DNA of 11,194 nucleotides, from contig MU634600.1 in assembly GCA_026770595.1 (NCBI GenBank), forward strand, positions 1 to 11,194, given 5' to 3'. The notes below the pieces were generated by a model. The model saw only the letters and a program-made list of their open reading frames with translations, was not told the DNA's origin and made no database searches. The DNA comes from Ochromonadaceae sp. CCMP2298. Taxonomy: Eukaryota > Sar > Synurophyceae > Ochromonadales > Ochromonadaceae. Made by a program: the position numbers and the translations under genes. Positions 1 to 6,909 of this stretch are shown piece after piece. Each line of letters starts with the position of its first letter. The first letter of the stretch is position 1.

Positions 1-4
1 CTAG

Positions 5-148
5 GATCAGGCTCTTCAGACGCCTCCCATTGACCTGATCATGGGAGCTGATAGCCAAGTGCCTTCTGATGATCGGGAGATCGCGAGAGAGCTTCTTCAG
101 CACCAAGGCGAAGCCAGAAGAGGAATATATCATGCTCGATTGTGAAGT
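5..148 (+). pseudogene. Possible C-terminal remnant of a Ty3/gypsy-type integrase
   Basis: Reading frame 2 after the TAG at 2-4 is open to the TGA at about 146-148. It contains PIDLIMGADSQVP followed by a charged helix (EIARELLQHQGEARRGIYHARL). The order Pro-(Ile/Leu)-Asp-Leu, a short loop, then an amphipathic helix ending in an A-R motif resembles the segment just downstream of the integrase core in Ty3/gypsy polyproteins, where a G-x-x-P-x-x-P-h-D-L motif precedes a helical tail. No catalytic residues lie in the window, no ATG starts the piece, and it ends early. It would therefore be a decayed fragment entering from the left. The alternative is chance openness over 47 codons; the assignment rests on motif resemblance only. 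Confidence 0.28.
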
Positions 149-197
149 CCGTCACGTTCAAAAAGAGCGTCGAATCGTTTCACACGTCTTATGGGAG

Positions 198-277
198 CCG
201 ACGGAAAAAAGGCCGTCGGACGAACTTTTCTGTGACGGTCTTTTGGGCCTAAAGTCCGTCACAAAGTCCGTCGACGG
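198..277. repeat. Cluster of hairpins built on GACGG/CCGTC
   Basis: Three dyads sit within 80 bp. CCGACGG at 198-204 pairs with CCGTCGG at 213-219 across an A-rich loop. Positions 231-263 form a 13-bp stem with one mismatch (TGTGACGGTCTTT against AAAGTCCGTCACA) around a 7-nt loop. CCGTCGACGG at 268-277 is a perfect 10-bp palindrome. A related TGTGAAGTCCGTCACG occurs at 141-156. The same pentamer core is reused in both orientations, which looks like a foldback or MITE remnant or a repeated protein-binding site. The neighbouring possible integrase tail makes a retroelement origin conceivable but does not show it. Confidence 0.55.
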
Positions 278-384
278 TCTTTTCGCAAACACTCTACTCC
301 TGGAACTCTGGAAGCTGATCGACGATTCCCGGCCGAGCCCTGGCCGTGGGGAATAAGCCCCGCCTGGGAATTAGCCCCGCCTCT

Positions 385-713
385 TCAGAGGGGGTGGCGG
401 ATTCGCCTCCGATCGGTCCGGAGAGGTAGTTTTCGGAGCCACAGGAAGTAGAGCGGCAACTGCAACACATTGCTAGGGCGACTGGGCAGAGCTGACAGTA
501 TTCCTGCGACGATCTGATCTGTCGACGCGCGAATTTTCTGGAGTGATTGCTGCTGTCTCTCCTGACTCTTGAGGTGCAAGGTTTTGTCCAAAGGCTGAGA
601 CTCGAGAACCAAGTTTGAGCAAGTATCATGTCGCTGTCTTCCATCGTCAATGCATTCCCAGAGGCTGTGGGATATCTGCATACGGCTAGCCAGATCCTCT
701 CTGGTGCGACGCA
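385..713 (-). other. Open frame next to the minisatellite, coiled-coil-like, unassigned
   Basis: On the minus strand, the non-repetitive end of an open frame leaving the minisatellite encodes about 110 residues. Part of it looks like genuine amphipathic helix (LDKTLHLKSQERQQQSLQK and following) before a proline- and arginine-rich end and a stop near 385. It has no ATG of its own outside the repeat. It could be the former C-terminus of the SANT-like gene on the far side of the minisatellite, an unrelated gene fragment, or chance. I recognise no family. The frame differs from that of the SANT-like gene, but unit-length variation in the repeat could account for this. Confidence 0.2.
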
Positions 714-1568
714 TAGGGGGAGCACTGTTCGGAAGAACTTTCCGGGAACACTTTCCGGGAACACTTACCGGGAGCACTTTTCGGGGAGCACTTTTCGGGG
801 AGCACTTTTGGGGGAGCACTTTTGTGGGAGCACTTTTCGGGAGGCACTTTTCGGGGAGCACTATTGGGGGAGCACTGTTCGGGAGCACTGTTCGGGAGGA
901 CTTTACCGGGAGCACTTTTGGGGGCACTTTTCGAGGAGCACCTTTGGGGGAGCACTTTCGGAGAGCTCTTTTCGGAAGCACTTTTGGGAGCACTTTTGAA
1001 AAATACTTTTGGAGAGCACTTTTTTTGGAGCACTTATCGGGGAGCACTTTTCGGGGATCACTTTTTGGGGAGCACTTTTGGGGAAGCACTTTTCGGGGAT
1101 CACTTTTTGGGGAGCACTTTTCGGAGAGTACTTTTCGGGGAGTACTTTTCGAGGAGCACTTTTTGGGAGCATTTTTGGAAGCACTTATGGGAAGCACTTT
1201 TGTTGAGCACTTTTAAGGAGCTTTTTCCGGATACACTTTCCGGGAGCACACTCTGGGAGCACTTTTGCGGGAGAACTCTTGGGGGAGCACTCTTTGGGGA
1301 GCACTTTTCGGAGGGCATTTTTCGGGGAGCACTATTGGGGGAGCACTATTGGGGGAGCACTTTTGGGAAAGCAATTTTCGGGGAGCTCTTTTTGGGGAGT
1401 ACTTTTTGGGGAGTACTTTTCGAGGAGCACTCTTAAGGGGAGCACTCTTCGGAGAGCACTCTTGGGGGAGCACTTTTCGGGGAACACTTTTCGGGGAGCA
1501 CTTTATGGGGAGCACTTTTGGGGAAGCAATTTTCGGAATGCACTTTTGGGGGAACTCTGTTCGGCAGG
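714..1568. repeat. 14-bp minisatellite, about 60 units
   Basis: The tract is a tandem array whose consensus unit on the plus strand is GGGGAGCACTTTTC (14 bp). Units are clear from the first GGGGGAGCACTGTTC near 714 to GCACTTTTGGGGGAACTC near 1552, with degenerate units at both edges. Most units are exactly 14 bp, with occasional 13- or 15-bp variants and frequent C/G, T/A and C/T substitutions. Because 14 is not a multiple of 3 and the unit rarely makes stops, long reading frames appear on both strands (42-bp, 14-residue protein periodicity of the KCSPKSAPRKVLPE type). These frames reflect repeat structure and are not evidence of coding. The array directly abuts the 3' end of the SANT-like gene. 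Confidence 0.95.
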
Positions 1569-2366
1569 GACCATCATCGAGGTGAGCGCAGCATTCATGC
1601 TCTCGATCTGCCTGTTGCTGTCGATCTGGCCCTGGATGAAGTGGGCCTTCAGCTCCTTGGCCTCCTGCTCCTCCTTCTGGTACTTCTCCTTCTGCTCCTT
1701 GATCAGGTCGCAGCGGGCTTCCTTGTCGGCGTCGAACTTGATCTTCTCCTTGGTCGCGGAGATGACCTTGGCGGCGCTGTTCTGGCCAACGTTCAGGGGC
1801 TTCGTCTTGCCTATTGTACTGAAGGTAAACCACAGCTCTCTCACCAAAACACGGGACCACCAGTTCGCAGACTTGCAGGCGGCCACCTTGGACTCGGTCA
1901 TGTAGCGGAAGAGTGCCTCGAAGTAGACATCCTTCTTCGCATCCTTGGTGGCCGGCGAGTCGGAGTTCTTCCAGATCGGGACCCCAGAGGTGCTGAGGGC
2001 ATCAGTCCCGCTCTTTACGGCGCTCTTCATGGCCGCCCAGTGATCATACCCCTGGGCAGCCTTGCGGGGCTCGGAAGCGCCTATCGCGGCGGCGACCTCC
2101 TGCACAATCGGAACCCAGCACGGGTCGGAGGGCTTCTTGTCGAAGGCGTCGTGCTTGAGGACGGCGGCCAAAAAAGCCAGGTTCTACTTCGGGGTGTAGC
2201 CCTTTTTGGCGGAGGCGCGCCCCTTCTTGGCGCCGGAGGAGTTGTCCTCGGGAGGGGCCTCGATCTCCTCCTCCTCGTCCTCGTCCTCGTAGTTGTCGCC
2301 GCTTGGGTTGACCTCCTCGGAGAAGAGGAATATTCCCTTGCCCTCATCGGAGTCGCGGCCTCGCAT
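1503..2366 (-). pseudogene. Acidic Myb/SANT-like coiled-coil protein gene, interrupted by TAG
   Basis: Translation from the first in-frame ATG (2366) gives an acidic, low-complexity N-terminus (EDEDEEEEIEAPPED), a basic stretch (AKKGRASAKKGYTPK), an in-frame TAG at about 2184-2186, then a continuous frame to 1503. The part after TAG begins NLAFLAAVLKHDAF, followed by SDPCWVPIVQEVAAAIG and AAQGYDHWAAMKSAV. The spacing of helices and tryptophans resembles a Myb/SANT or trihelix-type DNA-binding domain. A Lys/Glu-rich coiled coil follows (KEKYQKEEQEAKELKAHF), ending near SMMVPAEQ at about 1565. The last ~20 residues are minisatellite sequence. This layout (SANT-like domain plus coiled coil) is common in PIF/Harbinger accessory proteins and in host transcription factors. 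Codons upstream of 2366 stay open to 2453 but run into the inverted-repeat element. Both frames flanking the TAG agree, so a single substitution, readthrough or an assembly error are the simple explanations. The family call is tentative. Confidence 0.5.
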
Positions 2367-2405
2367 ATCATGGTCCTCCTCGTCCTCGTAGGGCACGCCA
2401 TCGTA

Positions 2406-2726
2406 CTGCAGCGAGGGACCGAGCGAATACTCACATTGAGTAAATAACTCCAATATTGAGAAGTTATTTATTATGAGCGCATACTCAAAGAGAGAAAAAG
2501 TCTCATTTTATGAGAAAATTACTCCTCTTGTGGGGTCACAAAGGTGAGAAAATATCTCATTTTGTGAGATAATTACTCGTTATGAGTAATTACTCATAGT
2601 GAGAAAAAGTCTCAGTTGATGAGATAATTACTCATAATGAGATTGGAACTCATAGTGAGAAATATCTCCACCTCATCTCCAAATGAGTAATTTAGTGAGA
2701 AGTTTTCTCAGGATAGTTTGCAGGTG
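2406..2726 (+). repeat. Left copy of inverted dyad-array element (MITE- or foldback-like)
   Basis: This AT-rich element of about 321 bp matches the reverse complement of 10768-11039 along its length. Shared landmarks, in order, are an outer CTGCAG, AATACTCACATTGAGTAAA, TATGAGCG, TGAGAAAATTACTCC, GAGAAAATATCTCA, AACTCATAGTGAGAAATAT, and an inner GTTTGCAGGTG. Internally it is an array of TGAG-N6/7-CTCA dyads spaced about 18-20 bp. One is the perfect palindrome ATGAGTAATTACTCAT at 2582-2597. This copy is about 50 bp longer than the right copy, apparently by two extra dyad units near 2570-2625. The two ends of each copy are weakly inverted to one another (CCTGCA...CTGAG). No coding capacity is visible. 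It overlaps the possible 5' end of the SANT-like gene and lies upstream of the WDR53-like gene. Confidence 0.85.
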
Positions 2727-3141
2727 AAAGCTTCACTCTGATATTTCGATCTAGCCCACAAGCAATAGCGCAAACGAAAGAGCACACACTAATCTAGCGG
2801 CTGGAAGTGGGTGTTTCTCTATGTTCAACTCGTAAACTTTAGAGAGAGTAATCTGAATTCAAAGCACCGAGGAGGGCTTCCCAAATTCAAAGTGTTGCCT
2901 CTCACCCAAAACTAGGGCTACGTTTTGCAAAACACCGATTTTCACCATGTGCTGAATTCAAATCCCTATCGTTTGCGCTGCTAATTAGCCCCAAAGACCA
3001 AGTATTGGCGTGAATAAATGGATTTTTATTTTTTTGGTCTGGCTGGGCTGGACCAGCTCGTATTACGAGCCTCGTAAGGTGGATCAGTAAACTTATCCCC
3101 CAATCTCCCAATCCCCATTGCCGCCCTCACTATCTCTTGCC
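2727..3141 (+). promoter_or_regulatory. Upstream region of the WDR53-like gene
   Basis: No gene is visible in these 415 bp. The stretch should contain the promoter and 5' leader of the WDR53-like gene. It holds three scattered AATTCAAA-type motifs (two preceded by CTG, near 2854, 2883 and 2952), a T-rich run at 3022-3035, and a 13-bp palindrome CTCGTATTACGAG at 3057-3069 followed at once by another CTCGTA. I see no unambiguous TATA box. The ATG at 3142 lies in a good context (TTGCCATGG). Confidence 0.4.
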
Positions 3142-4572
3142 ATGGCGTCTCCGTACTCCGTGTTCTCCTCGTCGCGGCTGCACGGGCACCGGGGCGGCGT
3201 TTGCTGCCTGGAGATGGACGCAGAGGGTCATCGCCTGCTGAGCGGCTCAGAGGATAAGACCGTCCGCCTGTGGGACCTGAAGACCAGCAAGGTGGCCAAG
3301 TGCATGGCGGGCTTCTCTGGGGCGGTGGAGGTGCTGCGGCTGGGTCCTGACGGACACGTGCTCTTTGCTGCCTGCTCCGACGCCATCTACTCGTTCGACC
3401 TCCGCGCCGAGGGACTGCTCTGCCGCACCCCCCTCTCGCAGGTGGCGCTCAGTGACGACGAGATAAGCCACATCGCGGTGAACACCAAGGGTGATCTATT
3501 GGCAGCTGCGATGGACAGCGGCGTTGTTAACTTGCTGCCACTGCGCGCTGGAGTGTTCGAGGACGTGCGTCCCAAGCGCCTCTCACGCGTGCACTCCAGC
3601 ATCGTCTCCTGCGTGAACTTCAGACGAAACAACCCGCGCGAGCTGCTCAGCGTGGGGTTCGACTATGCAGCTTGTCTATGGGACGTGGACAGGGGCAGAC
3701 CCAAGGCCTCCACCTCGTGCCAGGCACTGCAGGCACAGGCGCAGACACAGGCGCAGGCACAGGCACTAGCGCTGGCGCAGACACAGGCAGACGCCAACAG
3801 CACCGTTGTGGCCAGTGCAGATGCAGACGCGAGCGCTGAGGTCATAGGGGAGGACGGGGAGGGCGGCTGTTTGAGCAGCGAAACGCACATGCTGAACCCG
3901 CCCTTCATAATGGGTGCAGACTTCCTCTGCCACAGCCGCCTTGTCGCCCTAGCCCTAGGCAACGGTCTTGTCCGCCTGTTGAACAAGGATCTGACACTGA
4001 ATAGCTCTATTTATGCGCACAACTGCATGATCTCAGCCCTTGCCTGCGACAACTGGCACATCGTCACGGGGGGCACGGACTGCGTAGTGCAGGGCTGGAG
4101 GCTGCGGGAGAGGGCGGAGGTGGAGGCGGAGGGGGCAGAGGGAGATATGAGGGTGGGGGGGAAAACTGCCGGTAGACAGGGTGGCGGTGGTGGGGGGGGG
4201 GGGGGGATGAAGAAGGGGAAGAAAGTTGCGAAGAGGCCAACGGCACTGGGCAACCTTGATGTGGTGAGTAGTAGGCTGTTCCGTATCGAGCACGGGGCCA
4301 AGGTACAGGCAATCAAGAGCACGCTGCACCTACCAGACAGGAGGGGTGGGAGTGGGAGAGGAGGCGGGGATGGACTGGCGGCAGAAGCGGCAGAAGCGGC
4401 AGAAGCGGTAGAGGGAGCAGAGGCAAAAGTTGGCAAAAATTCGCCAGCTGGTGCTAGCGCAGCAAGGGGTGCAGGAGTGGATGGTGATATAGGAGAGGGG
4501 TGCTTGCTACCCAACCGGCTGTACGTGGCAGACGTGAGCAACGAAATCACCGTGTACACGTTCAAGATATAG
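3142..4572 (+). CDS. WDR53: WDR53-like WD40-repeat protein
   Basis: A single uninterrupted exon encodes 476 residues ending in TAG. The ATG at 3142 is chosen because the frame upstream has no ATG and the context GCCATGG is strong. WD-type blades are visible at about residues 13-46 (LHGHRGGVCCLEM...KTVRLWDL), 53-90, 98-133, 143-183 (ending AACLWDVD), 251-288 and 290-325. A conserved tail follows: FRIEHGAKVQ near 380 and LYVADVSNEITVYTFKI at the C-terminus. The DDEISHIAVN segment, LNPPF before blade 5, the IEHG motif and the final ...VADxxxxIxVY strand match the order of landmarks in animal WDR53, which is shorter (about 358 residues). The extra length is low-complexity insertions: an Ala-Gln/Ala-Asp tract (about 194-235), a Gly tract encoded by G15 at 4192-4206, and an Ala-Glu tract (about 413-430). 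WDR53 belongs to the DDB1-CUL4-associated WD40 proteins, so a role as ubiquitin-ligase substrate adaptor is inferred from the family. Confidence 0.8.
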   Translation: MASPYSVFSSSRLHGHRGGVCCLEMDAEGHRLLSGSEDKTVRLWDLKTSKVAKCMAGFSGAVEVLRLGPDGHVLFAACSDAIYSFDLRAEGLLCRTPLSQVALSDDEISHIAVNTKGDLLAAAMDSGVVNLLPLRAGVFEDVRPKRLSRVHSSIVSCVNFRRNNPRELLSVGFDYAACLWDVDRGRPKASTSCQALQAQAQTQAQAQALALAQTQADANSTVVASADADASAEVIGEDGEGGCLSSETHMLNPPFIMGADFLCHSRLVALALGNGLVRLLNKDLTLNSSIYAHNCMISALACDNWHIVTGGTDCVVQGWRLRERAEVEAEGAEGDMRVGGKTAGRQGGGGGGGGGMKKGKKVAKRPTALGNLDVVSSRLFRIEHGAKVQAIKSTLHLPDRRGGSGRGGGDGLAAEAAEAAEAVEGAEAKVGKNSPAGASAARGAGVDGDIGEGCLLPNRLYVADVSNEITVYTFKI

Positions 4573-5042
4573 CCCCCATTTTTCACCCCAAACGTCCATA
4601 CATCCACGTCCTTTCTGTTAATTTACATATGTACAAACTATTTAGTCCGCTCATTAACAGTGCACATGTAGTGCCTAACCAGTGCAGCTCGATGCAGACC
4701 CATGCAGATCACTTGATCAACAGATATCAATGCAGATCACTTGATGAGTAAGATCACTTCGATCGCTGCTGCCCCAGATATAGCCGCTGTCCCCCCTGTT
4801 CCCCATATCCCAGCCGTCCTGTATGTGCTCCGCTGTCCCTAATGCCCCTGCTATCCCTGCTATTCCCGGCACATCCGCCCCCATCCCCCAGCTCCCAGCT
4901 CCCACCTTAACCCCCGTCTTTATGTCTATGGACACATCACTGGAGAGTAGGAATCTAGTCCAAGTCCCATGCCATCGCTACAGATGTCAGCTCTCCGCTT
5001 CCAGCACTCAGCACCCAGCAGTCAGCTGTCAGCACTCAGCCT
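4573..5042. other. Convergent intergenic region with short repeats
   Basis: These 470 bp separate the convergent 3' ends of the WDR53-like and Gln-rich genes, and no gene is supported. There is a 16-bp direct repeat (ATGCAGATCACTTGAT at 4702-4717 and 4730-4745, with a partial third copy near 4752). A C/T-rich stretch spans about 4780-4920 on the plus strand. A degenerate CAGCACTCAG/CAGCTCTCC repeat runs from about 4986 to 5050 and reaches the stop codon of the Gln-rich gene. Both 3' UTRs and polyadenylation sites should lie here, but I cannot point to a clear signal. Confidence 0.5.
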
Positions 5043-6539
5043 TCAGCTCTCCGGCACACACAGCAGGTCGTAAATATGCACCCGCCTCGCAGTAGCCGGA
5101 CTCTGCCTCGACCCCGTCACGTACAGTTGACCCTCACTAATTCTCGCCGCAATCTGTAGCAGCAGCCCTTTGTGGTTCTTTGCAGGGATGCACTGCGTAG
5201 CGAGCTTCATCGCGTTGCGGAAAGAGAGCAGCTTCTTCAGCTCCCCCTGCGGCAGGCCCATAAAAGCGGGTATATTTTGCACCAATTGATCGATCGATTT
5301 CCAAGAAAGGTGGTGGGTCCCCAGAAGATCTCTCTCCATCAGAGCGATCACGCAGGCCACCCAGAAGAACAGCTTTCGGTGCAGCCAGGCTTCCTTGGAG
5401 AACTCTCTGCATACGCGCTTGCGCAGCTGCTTAAAGTACTTGGATATGTCTTCCAGATCGATTGAGCGCATGCGGGCTGTGTGCTTCTCTGTGAAGGCCA
5501 GCATGGGGCGCATGAGGGGGAACTGGTTGGCGGGGATCTTGACCGTGCCGCCGCTCATCTCGACGTTGTGGGAGCCCGCAGTCTCCGGGAAGCAGGACTG
5601 CAGGCGCTCCACGATATTGGCTGGTTCGCATCGTGATCTCTTGGATTCGTGGTCATCGTAGGAGGGGGGGGCGGGTCTCTTGCCCCCTCCTGCCAGTAGT
5701 AGAAGGGCCTTAGCTATGTCGGCTACGTCGTTGGTGGCGTTTTTAGTACCTGTGCCCCCTGTGCTCCCCCCTGTGTAGCTGTCTGTCGTATCTGCGGTGT
5801 CCGCTGTGTCTGTTTCAGCTGTATCTGCGTCATCTCGGCGCGTCTTCGTATCAGCAGAGGAGGTGGAGAAGACATGGGAGGAGGCGAAGTAGGTGGTGGA
5901 GACAGGGGCGGTGGGGGCGATCGTGGTGGGGGGGGGGGCAGGCGCATGTGCGGTGCCTGGCCAGCTGCCTTGCTGCTGGGGCAGAGGGTACTGGGGAGGC
6001 TGATGAGAATGAGGCGTAGACTGGGACATATACTGGGGAAGAGACTGGGGGGCGGCACTTGAGGACATCTGAGCTAGCTCCCACTCCCGCACCCTCTGCT
6101 GCTGCCACAACGGCTGTTGATGGGAGTTATACAGCAGCTGCTGCTGGTGGTTATTATTATACTGCTGCTTCTGAACTTGTGCCAGTATAGCAGTGCGTGC
6201 TCGATAGCCGTCCAAGTTGGTAGTACCTCTGCCCGGCATCTCTGGCCACTTGACGTCGACTTCCGCCCGCACTTCTGCGCCAGTGCTCGTCACTGCACTC
6301 GGAGCAACCTGCTGCTGTTCTTGCTGTTGTTCTTGCTGTTGTTCCGGCTCCTGCAACGTCGGCGGCCTGGGAGATGAACTTGGCATATCTGCCACACGAC
6401 TGCTCTCCTGCTGGTTTTGCTCTGCGGGTTGACTGCTCGTCGCACTCTGGTTGACCTTTCTGGTTCGGGTAGCTGCTACCCGCTCCTTCCCGTTCATCCG
6501 GTAACTGGTCCCGCTCATCGGGTAACTGCTCCCGGTCAT
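5043..6539 (-). CDS. Unrecognised Gln/Ser/Pro-rich protein with a conserved-looking helical C-terminus
   Basis: A single exon encodes 498 residues from ATG 6539 to TGA 5043. Upstream codons to 6659 are open but lack an ATG. The N-terminus has three imperfect 7-residue repeats (MTGSSYP, MSGTSYR, MNGKERV), each with an in-frame ATG. Residues 50-250 are low complexity: Gln runs (EQQQEQQQEQQQ), NNNHQQQ and Pro/Ser/Gln stretches. An Asp/Thr tract (TADTADTTD) follows. About residues 283-303 form a basic patch (KRPAPP...ESKRSRC) like a bipartite nuclear localisation signal. From about 304 to the end, composition becomes normal and mostly helical (IDLEDISKYFKQLRKRVCREF; WLHRKLFFWVACVIALMERD; GELKKLLSFRNAMKLATQ), ending in VHIYDLLCVPES. 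I do not recognise this domain. The layout, a disordered Q-rich arm plus NLS plus folded C-terminus, suits a nuclear regulatory protein, but this is inference. It is divergent from the MIS12-like gene. Confidence 0.65.
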   Translation of the reverse strand: MTGSSYPMSGTSYRMNGKERVAATRTRKVNQSATSSQPAEQNQQESSRVADMPSSSPRPPTLQEPEQQQEQQQEQQQVAPSAVTSTGAEVRAEVDVKWPEMPGRGTTNLDGYRARTAILAQVQKQQYNNNHQQQLLYNSHQQPLWQQQRVREWELAQMSSSAAPQSLPQYMSQSTPHSHQPPQYPLPQQQGSWPGTAHAPAPPPTTIAPTAPVSTTYFASSHVFSTSSADTKTRRDDADTAETDTADTADTTDSYTGGSTGGTGTKNATNDVADIAKALLLLAGGGKRPAPPSYDDHESKRSRCEPANIVERLQSCFPETAGSHNVEMSGGTVKIPANQFPLMRPMLAFTEKHTARMRSIDLEDISKYFKQLRKRVCREFSKEAWLHRKLFFWVACVIALMERDLLGTHHLSWKSIDQLVQNIPAFMGLPQGELKKLLSFRNAMKLATQCIPAKNHKGLLLQIAARISEGQLYVTGSRQSPATARRVHIYDLLCVPES

Positions 6540-6909
6540 CGGCGCCGTTTCTCCTCGTACAAATTGTGTCAATAACACACGCCACGGGAAAGCAATAAGG
6601 GTAATGAGAGAGAGAATGATGTGCCAGCAGGGGGATGCGAGAAACAAACCCCAGCGCAAACCCCGTCCAATGAAAGTCCTAAAAGCCCATCAAATAGATA
6701 AATGATTGGGTCCAAAGACCCAATTTGGTCCAGGAAGTTTGTTGGTTCGGGGAAGTTTGAACGTCGGCAAAATAGAGAAATAGGGCCGAGAGCGCGAGGC
6801 GAAAGCTCCTGTCTGAGACTGCTTCACAATCGGGCCTTTGCAGCCCTGGGCGAGTGAAGCACCGAGAGAGCGAGGCGTTGATAGGGCCAGCCCCCGACGT
6901 GGACACACA
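6540..6909. promoter_or_regulatory. Divergent spacer between the Gln-rich and MIS12-like genes
   Basis: These 370 bp lie between two start codons pointing away from each other and must hold both promoters and 5' leaders. No convincing ORF with an ATG is present. The minus-strand frame from 6659 to 6540 is open and would add a hydrophobic segment to the Gln-rich protein, but it could start only at TTG. Visible motifs are a short CCAATTTGG-like stretch at 6719-6727 and purine-rich runs. Whether it acts as a shared bidirectional promoter cannot be told from sequence. Confidence 0.4.

Noticed and set aside
714-1568. CRISPR-like array
   Set aside because: Units of 14 bp are contiguous with no unique spacers, and the context is eukaryotic.
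650-1905. Several long open frames on both strands through the 14-bp repeat
   Set aside because: All arise because the repeat unit rarely forms stops. Their proteins are only shifted translations of the unit, and no independent domain starts or ends within them.
1518-2447. Plus-strand Leu/Val/Gly-rich frame of about 300 codons
   Set aside because: It is the antisense of the acidic and Lys/Glu-rich SANT-like gene. Runs of Leu and Val mirror its Glu and Asp codons.
3118-3141. Upstream start for the WDR53-like gene
   Set aside because: The frame opens at TTG. The first ATG at 3142 has the better context and sits just before the first WD blade.
4011-4607. Pro/Ser-rich minus-strand frames opposite the WDR53-like gene
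   Set aside because: They are antisense readings of Gly/Ala/Glu low-complexity tracts in a gene with clear homologous motifs on the plus strand.
6540-6659. Hydrophobic N-terminal extension (signal-anchor-like) of the Gln-rich protein
   Set aside because: The open frame upstream of ATG 6539 has no ATG and would need TTG initiation. The rest of the protein looks nuclear.
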